Assembly (NCBI GenBank): GCA_023251095.1
Contig: JAHEZL010000003.1
Span: forward strand, 146,696-210,695
Direction of reading: 5' to 3'
Source of the DNA: Flavobacteriales bacterium
GTDB taxonomy: Bacteria > Bacteroidota > Bacteroidia > Flavobacteriales_C > GCA-002722245
Length of the DNA stretch: 64,000 nucleotides
This document shows, one piece after another, positions 25,919-34,594 of the stretch. A program made the translations under genes and the position numbers. The notes under the pieces were generated by a model. That model had not been told where the DNA came from and did no database searches. It saw only the letters and a program-made list of their open reading frames with translations. Numbering within the stretch: the stretch's first letter is position 1; each line of letters opens with the position of its first letter.

Positions 25919-27306
25919 TGATGAGAATTTTTACCATAGGTTTATGTCTTTTTTTTGTAGCCTGTACTTCAGCAAAGAAAACTGAAAGCGCTGATAACAA
26001 AAGTGAAAATAAAACGATGCCCGAGTGGGTGAATATTCGACCGATTTCTACCGAATATTATATAGGTATAGGTTCTGCTTCTAAAAAAAACTTCCCTTCC
26101 GATTTTCGTGAAGCTGCCCGAAAAAATGCTTTGAATAATTTAGCCGGTGAAATTTCGGTCACCATTTCTTCGCAGTCGGTATTGTCGCAACTGGAAACCG
26201 ATAATAAATACAAAGAAGACTTTCAACAAAACATACGGGTGAATGTAAATCAGCAAATTGAAGGATTTGATGAAGTGGATACTTATGAAAGCAAAGATTT
26301 TTACTGGACTTACTATCGCTTATCCAAAGCCGATTATCTGGAGCGCAAACTCAAACAGGTAAAAGATGCAGTGAATCAGGGGAAAGATTTTTTAATCAAG
26401 GCCCGTGAGTATAAAAATCTAATGCGATATAAAGAAGCCTTGTTGGCTTATATATCCGGAATTGATAAAATCACTGCTTATCTCGATCAATCGCTGGAAA
26501 CCGATTTGGACGGCCAGAAGATATATCTGGGAAATGAGCTTTTTAACGGCTATCGTTCTTTGTTGAATCAAATAGTAATTGATGCCGAGGTGGAGGTTTA
26601 CCGCATTAAAATGGGAAATTCAGGGAGCATTAAGTTTTCAGTGAAAACTTCCGATGGAAAGGCTTTGGTTGGAATTCCCATTACAGTAGAGGTAAAAAAA
26701 CGCTTGCATTCATACTCTGATATGGTTTCTGATGCTTCAGGAATGTTAACTGTGGATATAGGCAAGGTATCACGACAAACGGTGGAGCAGTATATCAACG
26801 TGCAGGTAAATATTAAACAGCTGATTAAAGAGGCTTCAGTAGGATCCGTTGTTACAAAGGTTTTAGGTACTGTAAATACTTCTCCTGAAAAAATAAATAT
26901 TGAGGTTCAGCCGGTGTTTGTATTGATTAAATCGGTGGAAAAAAATAACGGACAAACTTTGTCCAAAACGATGCTGGATCTGGCCTTGAGAGAAGGATTG
27001 GCTGCAAATGGTTTTATTGCTGTGAGTGCCATTGAAAAAGCCGATTTGATTGTAGAGATCTCAGCTGAATCAACCGATGCGGGAGTGGTGAGTGAGATGA
27101 ACACGCAGTTTTATTCTTCTACTTTAAATGCAATTGTTGTTTTTAAAAACAAGAGCACTTCTAATGAAATTTTTCAAACCGGATTGCATTCTATAAAAGG
27201 AGCGCAGCTTTCTTTTGAAAAAGCATCGGAAGACGCTTACATCAAAGCATCCAAAAAAATGAAATTGTCAGTGGTGGATGATTTCGTTAAAGTCTACTCT
27301 GAATAG
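25918..27306 (+). CDS. LPP20-like lipoprotein
   Basis: A 462-residue lipoprotein (FVAC, C16). The N-terminal half matches the LPP20 family: PEWVNIRPISTEYYIGIGSA, AARKNALNNLAGEISVTISS and the SKDFYWTYYRLSK stretch. Residues about 240-310 look like an Ig-like or PEGA-like strand domain (KFSVKTSDGKALVGIPITVE). The C-terminal part (FVLIKSVEKNNGQTLSKTMLD onward) resembles a CsgG-related or DUF4384-type fold. It shares bases with the CsgG-like gene's stop codon. Co-occurrence suggests an outer-membrane complex; the role is unknown. Confidence 0.78.
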   Translation: MMRIFTIGLCLFFVACTSAKKTESADNKSENKTMPEWVNIRPISTEYYIGIGSASKKNFPSDFREAARKNALNNLAGEISVTISSQSVLSQLETDNKYKEDFQQNIRVNVNQQIEGFDEVDTYESKDFYWTYYRLSKADYLERKLKQVKDAVNQGKDFLIKAREYKNLMRYKEALLAYISGIDKITAYLDQSLETDLDGQKIYLGNELFNGYRSLLNQIVIDAEVEVYRIKMGNSGSIKFSVKTSDGKALVGIPITVEVKKRLHSYSDMVSDASGMLTVDIGKVSRQTVEQYINVQVNIKQLIKEASVGSVVTKVLGTVNTSPEKINIEVQPVFVLIKSVEKNNGQTLSKTMLDLALREGLAANGFIAVSAIEKADLIVEISAESTDAGVVSEMNTQFYSSTLNAIVVFKNKSTSNEIFQTGLHSIKGAQLSFEKASEDAYIKASKKMKLSVVDDFVKVYSE

Positions 27307-27364
27307 AAATTTTCCTTATTTTTATCCGGGCTAGCATTTTTATAATTTCTGTTTTTGTAAATCA

Positions 27365-29557
27365 ATGAACTTGAATTTTTTCAGATCAATCGTTTTTGTT
27401 TTATTGACTTTTTTGTCGCTGACTTTATCTGCTCAGGACAAAACCCTTGAGCTTGTTGGTTTTGCTAAAGACAAAGGCCGACCGGTTGCAGGGGTTCACA
27501 TCACCGTTTTTAACGGAGCAACCCTCGTTACCGAATTTACCACCACCGCCAACGGTCGCTATGAGTTATATCTTGAGTACAATAGAGATTTTAAAGTAGT
27601 TATTGAGAAAGACGGTTATGTGAAGGAAACCATGACGGTGAATACTCAGCTTCCCGAAGGTGTTAAAGTAGAAGACATGTCGATGGACGTATATTTAAAA
27701 ATGTATGCTTTCCCAAAAGACGGTTCCACTTTAACTTTCGATGAGCCCGTTGCAAAAGTGTTTTTTCAGGATGATGTACAGGCTTTTGATTATGATTTGA
27801 GTTATGAAAAAAACATCAAGGCCAAGCTGGATGAGATGGAGAAAAAGATTGACGATAAAAATAAAGTCACCGATGCGGCTAAGAAAGATCAGGGAGATGC
27901 CGCCTCTAAAGCTGAGTTTGATAAAAAGAAAGCCGAGCAGGATGCTTTGAAAGAGGCAGCTGTGAAGGCTCAGGCTGATGCTCAGGCAAAAGAGGCCGAG
28001 TCAAAAAAGAAAGAAGAGGCCGACAAAGCCAAAGCTGAAGCAGATCGTTTACTTGCTCTGGAATCCAAACAAAAAGAAGATGCTGCCAATAAATTAGCGG
28101 CTGAAGAAAAAGCCAAACGTGATGCAGAATTATTGAAAATAGCCGCAGAAAAAGAAAAACAAAAATTAGAAGCTGAGGCTGCCAAAAAGAAAGCTGACGA
28201 AGAAGAGCGTAAAGCAAAGGAAGAGCAGCTTAAAATGGAATCCGCTAAAAAACAATTAGAAGTCGAGAAAGCGTTACTTGAAGAACGAAAAAAACAAGAG
28301 GAAGAAGAACGCATCAATGCCGAAAAAGCGCAGGAAGCTGCCCGTTTAGCGGAAGAAGAAAAGAAAGAGAAAGCAGCAGCGGAAGAAGTTAAACGTAAAC
28401 AAGATCAGGAAGCAGCAATCAAAGCAGCTGAAGCAAAAATCAAGGCTGAGAAAGAAGCAGAGCTGGCTAAAAAAGCAGAAGCAGAGAAAAAAGCAAAAGA
28501 AGAAGAAGAGAAAAAACTGTTGGCGAAAGCAGCTGAAGAAACCAGATTGGCTGAAGAAGCGCGTAAAATTGCCGACGCTGAAAAAGCAAAAGCCGAAGCG
28601 CAGCAGAAACAAGAAGAAGAAACCCGTAAAGCTGTTGAAGCGGCTCGCTTGAAAAAACTGGAAGTAGAAGCTAAAGTGAAAGAACAGGCAGAAGAGCTGG
28701 CGAAATTGGAAGAGGTTAAAAAAGCGCGTGAGGCGCGTGAAAAAATTGAGGCGGAACAAAAACGAGTGGAAGAAGAAAAAAACAAACAGGCTGAAGAGGC
28801 TGCCCGACTCAAAGTTATTGCCGATGCCAGAGCAAAAGCAGAGCAGGATTCTATTCGCAGCGTTCAACTGGCTTTGAGTAAAAAACAGGCAGAAGAAGAA
28901 ACCGCAAAAGCTGCGGAAGCCAAACGTAAAGAGGAAGAAGCAAAAAAATCTGCTGAACTTGCAGCTGTTAAGGCAGCGGAGGAAAAAGCAAAAGCCGATC
29001 TGGCTCAAAAATCTGCCGATGAAGCTGAAAAAAAACGTAAAGATGAGGAGGCTCGTGCTGCTATTGCCGAAGAAAACGCCCGTAAAGCAGCTGATCTCGC
29101 CAATGCAAAAGCAGCAGAAGAAAAAAGATTATCGGAGCTGAAAGCTTTGCGACAAAAAGCAGTGGCCGACAGTATGGCACAGGTGACCATTCAGGAGGAA
29201 GTAGCTAAAAAAGCGGCTGAAGCTGAAAGAAAAAAGAAGGAAGAAGCTATTGCTAAGTACAAAGAAAAATTACAGCAGGATCAGGCTACTATTGTTAAAA
29301 CTACGGAGACTAAGGAAGTTGATTTTACCAACAAAGAGCAAAAAGAACAGTATTTATCGGAGCTCGCTCAAAAATATCCCGAAGGTATAACCCGTGAAAC
29401 CGTAACGGAGGCCAAAAGAGTAATCAATAAAGTAATTGTGGTGAAAGCAGGTAAAGCCGATGAATACAAAGAAGTAAAGTATAGCTACGGTGGGGTTTAC
29501 TATTTTAAAAATGGCACTTCGATTACTGCCAATGCCTATACCAGTGAAACAAAATAA
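27365..29557 (+). CDS. Exported coiled-coil protein with carboxypeptidase-regulatory-like head
   Basis: A 730-residue protein. Signal peptide ends at LSAQ (residue 24). Residues about 28-115 form a carboxypeptidase D regulatory-like/Ig fold (ELVGFAKDKGRPVAGVHITV, NGRYELYLEYNRDFKVVIEK). Residues about 150-650 are a very long Ala/Lys/Glu-rich helix, like TolA, long enough to span the periplasm (a 500-residue helix is about 75 nm if straight). The last 80 residues form a separate domain (SELAQKYPEGITRETVTEAK ... YGGVYYFKNGTSI). It follows the CsgG/LPP20-like genes after 58 bases on the same strand. Minus-strand open frames inside are artefacts of the codon bias. Function unknown. Confidence 0.8.
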   Translation: MNLNFFRSIVFVLLTFLSLTLSAQDKTLELVGFAKDKGRPVAGVHITVFNGATLVTEFTTTANGRYELYLEYNRDFKVVIEKDGYVKETMTVNTQLPEGVKVEDMSMDVYLKMYAFPKDGSTLTFDEPVAKVFFQDDVQAFDYDLSYEKNIKAKLDEMEKKIDDKNKVTDAAKKDQGDAASKAEFDKKKAEQDALKEAAVKAQADAQAKEAESKKKEEADKAKAEADRLLALESKQKEDAANKLAAEEKAKRDAELLKIAAEKEKQKLEAEAAKKKADEEERKAKEEQLKMESAKKQLEVEKALLEERKKQEEEERINAEKAQEAARLAEEEKKEKAAAEEVKRKQDQEAAIKAAEAKIKAEKEAELAKKAEAEKKAKEEEEKKLLAKAAEETRLAEEARKIADAEKAKAEAQQKQEEETRKAVEAARLKKLEVEAKVKEQAEELAKLEEVKKAREAREKIEAEQKRVEEEKNKQAEEAARLKVIADARAKAEQDSIRSVQLALSKKQAEEETAKAAEAKRKEEEAKKSAELAAVKAAEEKAKADLAQKSADEAEKKRKDEEARAAIAEENARKAADLANAKAAEEKRLSELKALRQKAVADSMAQVTIQEEVAKKAAEAERKKKEEAIAKYKEKLQQDQATIVKTTETKEVDFTNKEQKEQYLSELAQKYPEGITRETVTEAKRVINKVIVVKAGKADEYKEVKYSYGGVYYFKNGTSITANAYTSETK

Positions 29558-29606
29558 GTCTATTTCAGTATAGGTTCATATTCAAAAAAATATAGAATCT
29601 CAGCAT

Positions 29607-31229
29607 ATGGACGAATCCTTTAAAAAGAACGAAGACAAAATGAAGCTTTTGGTGTCAGAAATGAACCAGAAGCTTTTAAGTGTTATGCCGTCAAAGAAAG
29701 CGGTAGATAAGCTGCATGAAAAAGGAAAGCTGAGTGCACGCGAAAGAATTGATTTGTTGCTCGATAAAGATTCACAAACCATAGAAATAGGTGCTTTTGT
29801 AGGAGATGGAATGTACGCTGAGCACGGCGGTTGTCCTGCCGGAGGTGTAGTAGTGGTAGTTGGGAAAGTTAGCGAAAAACAATGCGTGGTAGTGGCCAAC
29901 GATGCCACGGTAAAAGCCGGCGCATGGTTCCCGATCACAGGAAAAAAGAATTTGCGTGCACAGGAAATAGCAATGGAAAATCGTTTGCCGATTATTTATC
30001 TCGTTGATAGTGCAGGCGTTTATCTTCCGATGCAAGACGAAATATTTCCGGATAAAGAACACTTCGGAAGAATTTTCAGAAATAACGCAATTATGTCGTC
30101 CATGGGAATTCCGCAAATAGCGGCCGTAATGGGAAGTTGTGTTGCGGGAGGCGCTTATTTGCCGATCATGTCGGATGAATCGCTCATCGTAAAAAAAACA
30201 GGAACTATATTTTTAGCAGGATCATATTTAGTGAAAGCAGCCATTGGTGAAGATGTGGACAATGAAACTTTAGGCGGATCAAAAACACATTGCGAAATTT
30301 CGGGCGTGACCGATTACGAGTGTGAAAACGATACAGAGTGTTTGAATAAAATCAGAGATCTCGTAGATAAATTCGGAAGTTTCGATTTGGCCGGTTTCGA
30401 CAGAAAAAAAGCCGCAGCTCCAAAAGAGAAAGAAAAAGAATTGTACGGAATTTTTACTTCCGCTTCCAATAAACCACACAATGTAAAAGACATTATTGCG
30501 CGTTTGGTCGACGGTTCTAAATTTGAAGAATACAAAGAAGGATTTGGTAAAACCATTGTGTGCGGCTATGCTCGCATTGATGGCTGGGCGGTGGGAATTA
30601 TTTCCAATCAGCGCGGTATCATTAAAACAACAAAAGGTGAAATGCAGTTTGGTGGAGTGATTTATTCCGACTCTGCCGACAAGGCTTCGCGTTTCATTAT
30701 GAATTGCAATCAGAAAAAAATTCCTTTGGTTTTTCTTCAGGATGTTACAGGTTTTATGGTGGGTTCCCGATCGGAACAAGGCGGTATCATTAAAGATGGA
30801 GCTAAGCTGGTGAACGCTGTTGCGAATTCTGTTGTTCCTAAATTCACTATCGTGATTGGAAATTCTTTTGGTGCAGGAAATTATGCTATGTGCGGAAAGG
30901 CTTATGATCCCCGCTTAATCGTTGCATGGCCAACTGCGCAAATTGCGGTGATGGGTGGTGAACAAGCAGCCAAAGTTTTGTTGCAGATTCAGGTTGCAAC
31001 AATGAAAGCAAAAGGCGAAGAAATTGATAAAACCAAAGAAGATAAAGTGTTTGCTGAAATAAAAGCGAGATATGAAGCGCAAACTTCTCCGTATTACGCA
31101 GCAGCGCGATTGTGGGTAGATGCCATCATTGATCCGTTGGATACGCGCAAATGGATTTCACAAGGTATTGAGGCTGCAAATCATTCGCCCATTACAAAAC
31201 AATTTAGTGTAGGGGTAATTCAAACTTAA
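29607..31229 (+). CDS. Acyl-CoA carboxylase, carboxyltransferase (beta) subunit
   Basis: A 540-residue biotin-dependent carboxyltransferase that moves a carboxyl group from biotin to an acyl-CoA. N-terminal GKLSARERIDLLLDKDS and AEHGGCPAGGVVVVVGKVSE, central FPDKEHFGRIFRN and SCVAGGAYLPIMSDE, and C-terminal VTGFMVGSRSEQGGIIKDGAK with SFGAGNYAMCGKAYDPR are typical. Details (FPDKEHFGRIF) are closest to methylcrotonyl-CoA or related carboxylases rather than AccD. The biotin carboxylase/carrier alpha subunit is not in the window. The NTF2-like gene begins 1 base after its stop. Confidence 0.9.
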   Translation: MDESFKKNEDKMKLLVSEMNQKLLSVMPSKKAVDKLHEKGKLSARERIDLLLDKDSQTIEIGAFVGDGMYAEHGGCPAGGVVVVVGKVSEKQCVVVANDATVKAGAWFPITGKKNLRAQEIAMENRLPIIYLVDSAGVYLPMQDEIFPDKEHFGRIFRNNAIMSSMGIPQIAAVMGSCVAGGAYLPIMSDESLIVKKTGTIFLAGSYLVKAAIGEDVDNETLGGSKTHCEISGVTDYECENDTECLNKIRDLVDKFGSFDLAGFDRKKAAAPKEKEKELYGIFTSASNKPHNVKDIIARLVDGSKFEEYKEGFGKTIVCGYARIDGWAVGIISNQRGIIKTTKGEMQFGGVIYSDSADKASRFIMNCNQKKIPLVFLQDVTGFMVGSRSEQGGIIKDGAKLVNAVANSVVPKFTIVIGNSFGAGNYAMCGKAYDPRLIVAWPTAQIAVMGGEQAAKVLLQIQVATMKAKGEEIDKTKEDKVFAEIKARYEAQTSPYYAAARLWVDAIIDPLDTRKWISQGIEAANHSPITKQFSVGVIQT

Positions 31230-31230
31230 G

Positions 31231-31701
31231 ATGTCTAATCAGGAACTCATTCAAAAATTTTATACTTCCTTTCAAAATAAGGATTACAAAGGCATGCAGG
31301 ATTGTTATGCCGATACCGCTACTTTTTCCGACTCTGTTTTTAAAAACCTTGATGCCAAAAAAGTAAAGGCCATGTGGCACATGCTCGTGTCGGGTGGAAA
31401 GGACATGAAACTCACGTTTTCCAATGTTCATGCCGATGAAAATTCAGGTTCCTGTGATTGGGTGGCGGAATATACTTTTTCACTCACAGGAAATAAAGTG
31501 ATCAATCGCATTCATGCTGAATTTAAATTCAAAGAGGGTAAAATCATTTCTCATCAGGATGCTTTTAATTTTTACAAATGGGCGCGTCAGGCTTTTGGAT
31601 TAAAAGGATTTTTCTTTGGCTGGACGAACTGGTTTCAGGAAACGATTCAAAACAAATCGGCAGATAAATTGCAGGTATTTATTGAAAAAAAGGGAAACTA
31701 A
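31231..31701 (+). CDS. NTF2-like (SnoaL-type) protein
   Basis: A 156-residue protein of the NTF2-like superfamily, small cone-shaped folds that act as isomerases, hydrolases or ligand binders. Typical features are IQKFYTSFQNKDYKGMQDCY at the start, CDWVAEYTFSLTGNKVINRI and FKFKEGKIISHQDAFNFYKW. It begins 1 base after the carboxylase gene and is probably co-transcribed. The activity cannot be predicted. Confidence 0.8.
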   Translation: MSNQELIQKFYTSFQNKDYKGMQDCYADTATFSDSVFKNLDAKKVKAMWHMLVSGGKDMKLTFSNVHADENSGSCDWVAEYTFSLTGNKVINRIHAEFKFKEGKIISHQDAFNFYKWARQAFGLKGFFFGWTNWFQETIQNKSADKLQVFIEKKGN

Positions 31702-31747
31702 TTTTTTTGAAAATTGTTTAAGTAGTACACGCTGCTAAAACAATTTT

Positions 31748-32641
31748 ATGAATAAAAAGCTACTTGTATTGTCTTTATTGTCGGCTCCGGCAATTATTTT
31801 ATTTACTTCAGGAACTTTGAATTCTTACGGACAATCGGGGATGACTGGCAGTCCGGGAGAATACACCTGTTCTGTTAACGGCTGTCACGGTGCGGGAAGC
31901 GGAGGTGTGGCAAATAACACCGGTCCGGGTAGTTTAGTGATTTCAACCAATCCGGCTTTTATTAATAATGAATATGTACCCGGTACAACCTATCATGTTT
32001 CGGTGGTGGTAAGTGAGAGCGGTAGGCAGTTGTTTGGGTTTTCTTTTGAAGCGCTGGATAACAGCGGCAGTACTAATTTGAATACCGATAATACTGCTGG
32101 CTCCATTGCTATCACAGATGCTACCCATACCCAAAAAACAATGTATAATTACTTTTCAGGAAGAACGAATGTGATGCATACAAAGAATGGTGGTTTTTCT
32201 CAAAACGCAATGTCATTTAATTTTGATTGGGTTGCACCTACTTCCGGAACAGTGAATATGTATGCCGTCGGTTTGGCTACCGATTATAACGGGACGAATA
32301 GTGGAGGGGATAATGTTTACAATAAATCTTTTAAACTAACTGCTAATTCAGGTGTGGGACTCTCTGCCATTGATGTAAATAATTTTTCTGTACAAATATT
32401 TCCTAATCCGGTAAATGATGTGTTATCTTTGAAGCTCAATTTACTTTCAGAAAAGCAACTTTCAGTGGCTTTGTATTCCTTAGAAGGAAAGTTGTCAAAA
32501 ACACTTTTGAACCAAAAAGTACCTGAAGGATTAATTAATCAATCTTTTTCAATCAATGATATTTCACAGGGGGTTTACTTGTTGAAAATAGTATCGGCTG
32601 ACGGAGAGATTAATCACACACAGAAAATCATTGTAAAATAA
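31748..32641 (+). CDS. Secreted T9SS protein, choice-of-anchor V type
   Basis: A 297-residue exported protein. After the signal peptide (ending near NSYGQ), residues about 33-205 match the choice-of-anchor V (reelin-like) domain, with a cysteine pair in a CxxxxCH arrangement (CSVNGCHG) and GSVSI-like strands. The last 85 residues are a T9SS type A sorting domain: VQIFPNPVNDVLSL, SLEGKLSKTLL, ISQGVYLLKIVS and QKIIVK. CxxCH binds haem in cytochromes; here the spacing is four, so haem binding is not implied. The next secreted protein gene follows by 9 bases. Confidence 0.85.
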   Translation: MNKKLLVLSLLSAPAIILFTSGTLNSYGQSGMTGSPGEYTCSVNGCHGAGSGGVANNTGPGSLVISTNPAFINNEYVPGTTYHVSVVVSESGRQLFGFSFEALDNSGSTNLNTDNTAGSIAITDATHTQKTMYNYFSGRTNVMHTKNGGFSQNAMSFNFDWVAPTSGTVNMYAVGLATDYNGTNSGGDNVYNKSFKLTANSGVGLSAIDVNNFSVQIFPNPVNDVLSLKLNLLSEKQLSVALYSLEGKLSKTLLNQKVPEGLINQSFSINDISQGVYLLKIVSADGEINHTQKIIVK

Positions 32642-32650
32642 ATAGACAAA

Positions 32651-33841
32651 GTGAGAAAATTATTTGCGTTAATTGTATTAAGTGTAGGATCGGTTTTTAC
32701 TGCAAGCGGTCAGGGTGGCGTTACTTATATTTATAATTATGACTGGTCGGTTATAACGGGAGATCCTTCGGGTGTAGCGAAAAATGATTCGGGAAATGTT
32801 TTTGTAACGGATTACACTGATAATAGTGTTCAGAAATATGCGTCGGATGGAGGTTTTAATTTGCGATGGGGAACCCCCGGCAGCGCTAACGGCCAACTCA
32901 GTCAGCCGGTAGGTATAGCCGTTGATACTTCAGGATATGTTTATGTGACAGAGAGAGGGAATAACAGGGTTCAGAAATTCAGTACAACAGGAACTTACAT
33001 CACACAATGGGGAAGCACCGGAACCGGTGACGGACAGTTTAATTTCCCTTGTGGAATTGCTTTGGATGCTCTGGGTAATGTATATGTAACCGACAATGGA
33101 AATAACCGGGTTCAGAAATTTACTTCGTCAGGAGTGTACATCACGCAATGGGGAGTTTTTGGAACTGCTGCCGGACAGTTTTCATCGCCCGGTGGAATTG
33201 CGGTTCATGCCGATAGTGTTTATGTGATAGACGGGAACAACCGACTTCAGAAATTTTCTACAACAGGAGTTTATATCACTGAATGGGGTGCCCCCGGGCA
33301 ATTTCATATTCAGCCTGCGCAGGGAGGAATAGTTTACAATGTATTGGGTGTAAGCAAAACCGGAGATGTTTTTGTTGCCGACAATGGTGATTATAATGTT
33401 AAAGTATATACTTCATCGGGTAATTTCATTACTCAATGGGGAACTCAGGGAAATGGCGCCGGACAATTTAATAATCCTATAGGTGTGGCTGTTGATAGTG
33501 TAGGGCGGGTATTTGTGATAGATAAAAATAACAGCGCTGTATCTGTTTTTAACGTTGATCCATCAGGTGTAGAATCTTTGCAGTATGCGGCAAAAACTTT
33601 TGTTTATCCTAACCCTGCTTCAGAAAGTATTATGCTTCAAATTTCGTCTACAGAAAATGCAAATGCTGTTGTAGGCATTTATGATGTACTGGGGCAAAAA
33701 ATTTGGAGTGAAAATATGTCGTTGGTCAACGGACAAAATAAAATCACTTTGTCAACACAAGACTTGTGTAATGGGCTTTATCTGGTGAAAATAAGTTCAG
33801 ATTCTTTGCAAAGCTCATTTCCATTGGTGATTCAGAGGTAA
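32651..33841 (+). CDS. Secreted NHL-repeat beta-propeller protein with T9SS type A domain
   Basis: A 396-residue exported protein starting at a GTG (MRKLFALIVLSVGSVFTASG). Residues about 30-300 contain about six NHL repeats (for example PVGIAVDTSGYVYVTERGNN, PCGIALDALGNVYVTDNGNN, GGIAVHADSVYVIDGNN), which build a six-bladed beta-propeller. The C-terminal 85 residues are a T9SS type A sorting domain (FVYPNPASESIMLQ, YDVLGQKIWSE, LCNGLYLVKISS). It lies 9 bases after the choice-of-anchor V gene, so both are probably one transcript. A ligand is not predictable. Confidence 0.88.
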   Translation: MRKLFALIVLSVGSVFTASGQGGVTYIYNYDWSVITGDPSGVAKNDSGNVFVTDYTDNSVQKYASDGGFNLRWGTPGSANGQLSQPVGIAVDTSGYVYVTERGNNRVQKFSTTGTYITQWGSTGTGDGQFNFPCGIALDALGNVYVTDNGNNRVQKFTSSGVYITQWGVFGTAAGQFSSPGGIAVHADSVYVIDGNNRLQKFSTTGVYITEWGAPGQFHIQPAQGGIVYNVLGVSKTGDVFVADNGDYNVKVYTSSGNFITQWGTQGNGAGQFNNPIGVAVDSVGRVFVIDKNNSAVSVFNVDPSGVESLQYAAKTFVYPNPASESIMLQISSTENANAVVGIYDVLGQKIWSENMSLVNGQNKITLSTQDLCNGLYLVKISSDSLQSSFPLVIQR

Positions 33842-33862
33842 GTACCAAAGATTCTCCTCTTT

Positions 33863-33927
33863 TAAAATTTGTTTTTATTTTTAGGGCGCTTAATTAAACG
33901 AGTCGCCTGACTCAAAAACAAATTTTA
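33863..33927. promoter_or_regulatory. Perfect inverted repeat overlapping the ORF6N start
   Basis: TAAAATTTGTTTTT (33863-33876) and its exact complement AAAAACAAATTTTA (33914-33927) are 14-base arms separated by 37 bases; the right arm runs into the A of the start codon. Between them lie TTAATTAA and a GAGTC/GACTC hairpin. The layout suits an operator or a structured leader controlling the ORF6N gene. Confidence 0.7.
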
Positions 33928-34472
33928 TGGATTTAATGATCATTCAAAAAAACATTTTTGAAATACGCGGACAGCGTGTTATGCTTGATTTTCAATTGGC
34001 TCAATTGTACAATGTTGAAACAAGAATTTTAAAACAAGCGGTAAAAAGAAATTTGTATCGATTCCCACCTGATTTTATGTTCGAACTCAATAAGGACGAG
34101 GTGGAGAAGGTGGTATCACAAATTGTGATACCTTCTAAAAAACATCTTGGTGGTGCAATTCCTTTAGCATTTACTGAACATGGAGTTGCAATGTTATCCA
34201 GTGTTTTAAAAAGTAAAAGAGCCGTTGAAGTAAACATCTCTATCGTTCGTGCTTTTATCCTGTTAAAGCAATACAATAACAATTTTAGGTTCTTGCAAAA
34301 ACGCATTGATGAGCTGGAAAACAAGTTCAATACAAAAATCGAAAACATCAATGAAGTGATAGAACTCTTATTGGCACAGCCCCAGCCTGAACTTGAACCG
34401 AAGGTGAAGAAAGCACCAAAAAGAAAAATGATAGGGTTTAAATTACCGAAGAAAACTAAGCGGAAATCTTGA
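33927..34472 (+). CDS. ORF6N domain regulator-like protein
   Basis: A 181-residue protein whose first 110 residues form an ORF6N domain: EIRGQRVMLDFQLAQLYNVE, LKQAVKRNLYRFPPDFMFEL and AFTEHGVAMLSSVLKSKRAV. ORF6N domains are thought to bind DNA and occur in phages, mobile elements and many scattered chromosomal copies in Bacteroidota. A coiled coil follows (about 118-150) and the end is very basic (KVKKAPKRKMIGFKLPKKTKRKS), suiting DNA contact. A 21-base palindrome lies inside the gene and a related one overlaps its stop. No phage genes adjoin it. Confidence 0.88.
   Translation: MDLMIIQKNIFEIRGQRVMLDFQLAQLYNVETRILKQAVKRNLYRFPPDFMFELNKDEVEKVVSQIVIPSKKHLGGAIPLAFTEHGVAMLSSVLKSKRAVEVNISIVRAFILLKQYNNNFRFLQKRIDELENKFNTKIENINEVIELLLAQPQPELEPKVKKAPKRKMIGFKLPKKTKRKS
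34112..34132. repeat. Perfect palindrome inside the ORF6N gene
   Basis: GGTATCACAA-A-TTGTGATACC: ten-base arms and a single central base, in codons for the VSQIVIPS part of ORF6N, a segment I recall as highly variable between relatives. Confidence 0.85.
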
Positions 34473-34495
34473 GATCACAAATTGCGACCTCCAAG
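34468..34495. repeat. Imperfect palindrome overlapping the ORF6N stop codon
   Basis: GAGATCACAA-A-TTGCGACCTC (34471-34491) has arms matching at 8 of 10 positions, with outer CTT/AAG continuing the symmetry. Its core ATCACAAATTG is shared with the palindrome at 34112-34132. Confidence 0.75.
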
Positions 34496-34594
34496 TAGTT
34501 AATGCTTTGAAGGTGAAGATTTCTTTTAAGGTGGAGTTGATGGGGATTTGACAAACGATTTAGTAGATTTACAGAGTTGAAAAATCCTTTGTTA

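Noticed and set aside
28346..29008. 220-codon minus-strand frame rich in Phe and Cys inside the coiled-coil gene
   Set aside because: It is the antisense shadow of a Lys/Glu/Ala-rich gene (GAA/AAA codons read as TTC/TTT); composition is artefactual. The same holds for 28405-28812 and 27982-28317.
30279..30779. 166-codon minus-strand frame within the carboxylase gene
   Set aside because: Antisense to strongly conserved carboxyltransferase sequence; no homology visible.
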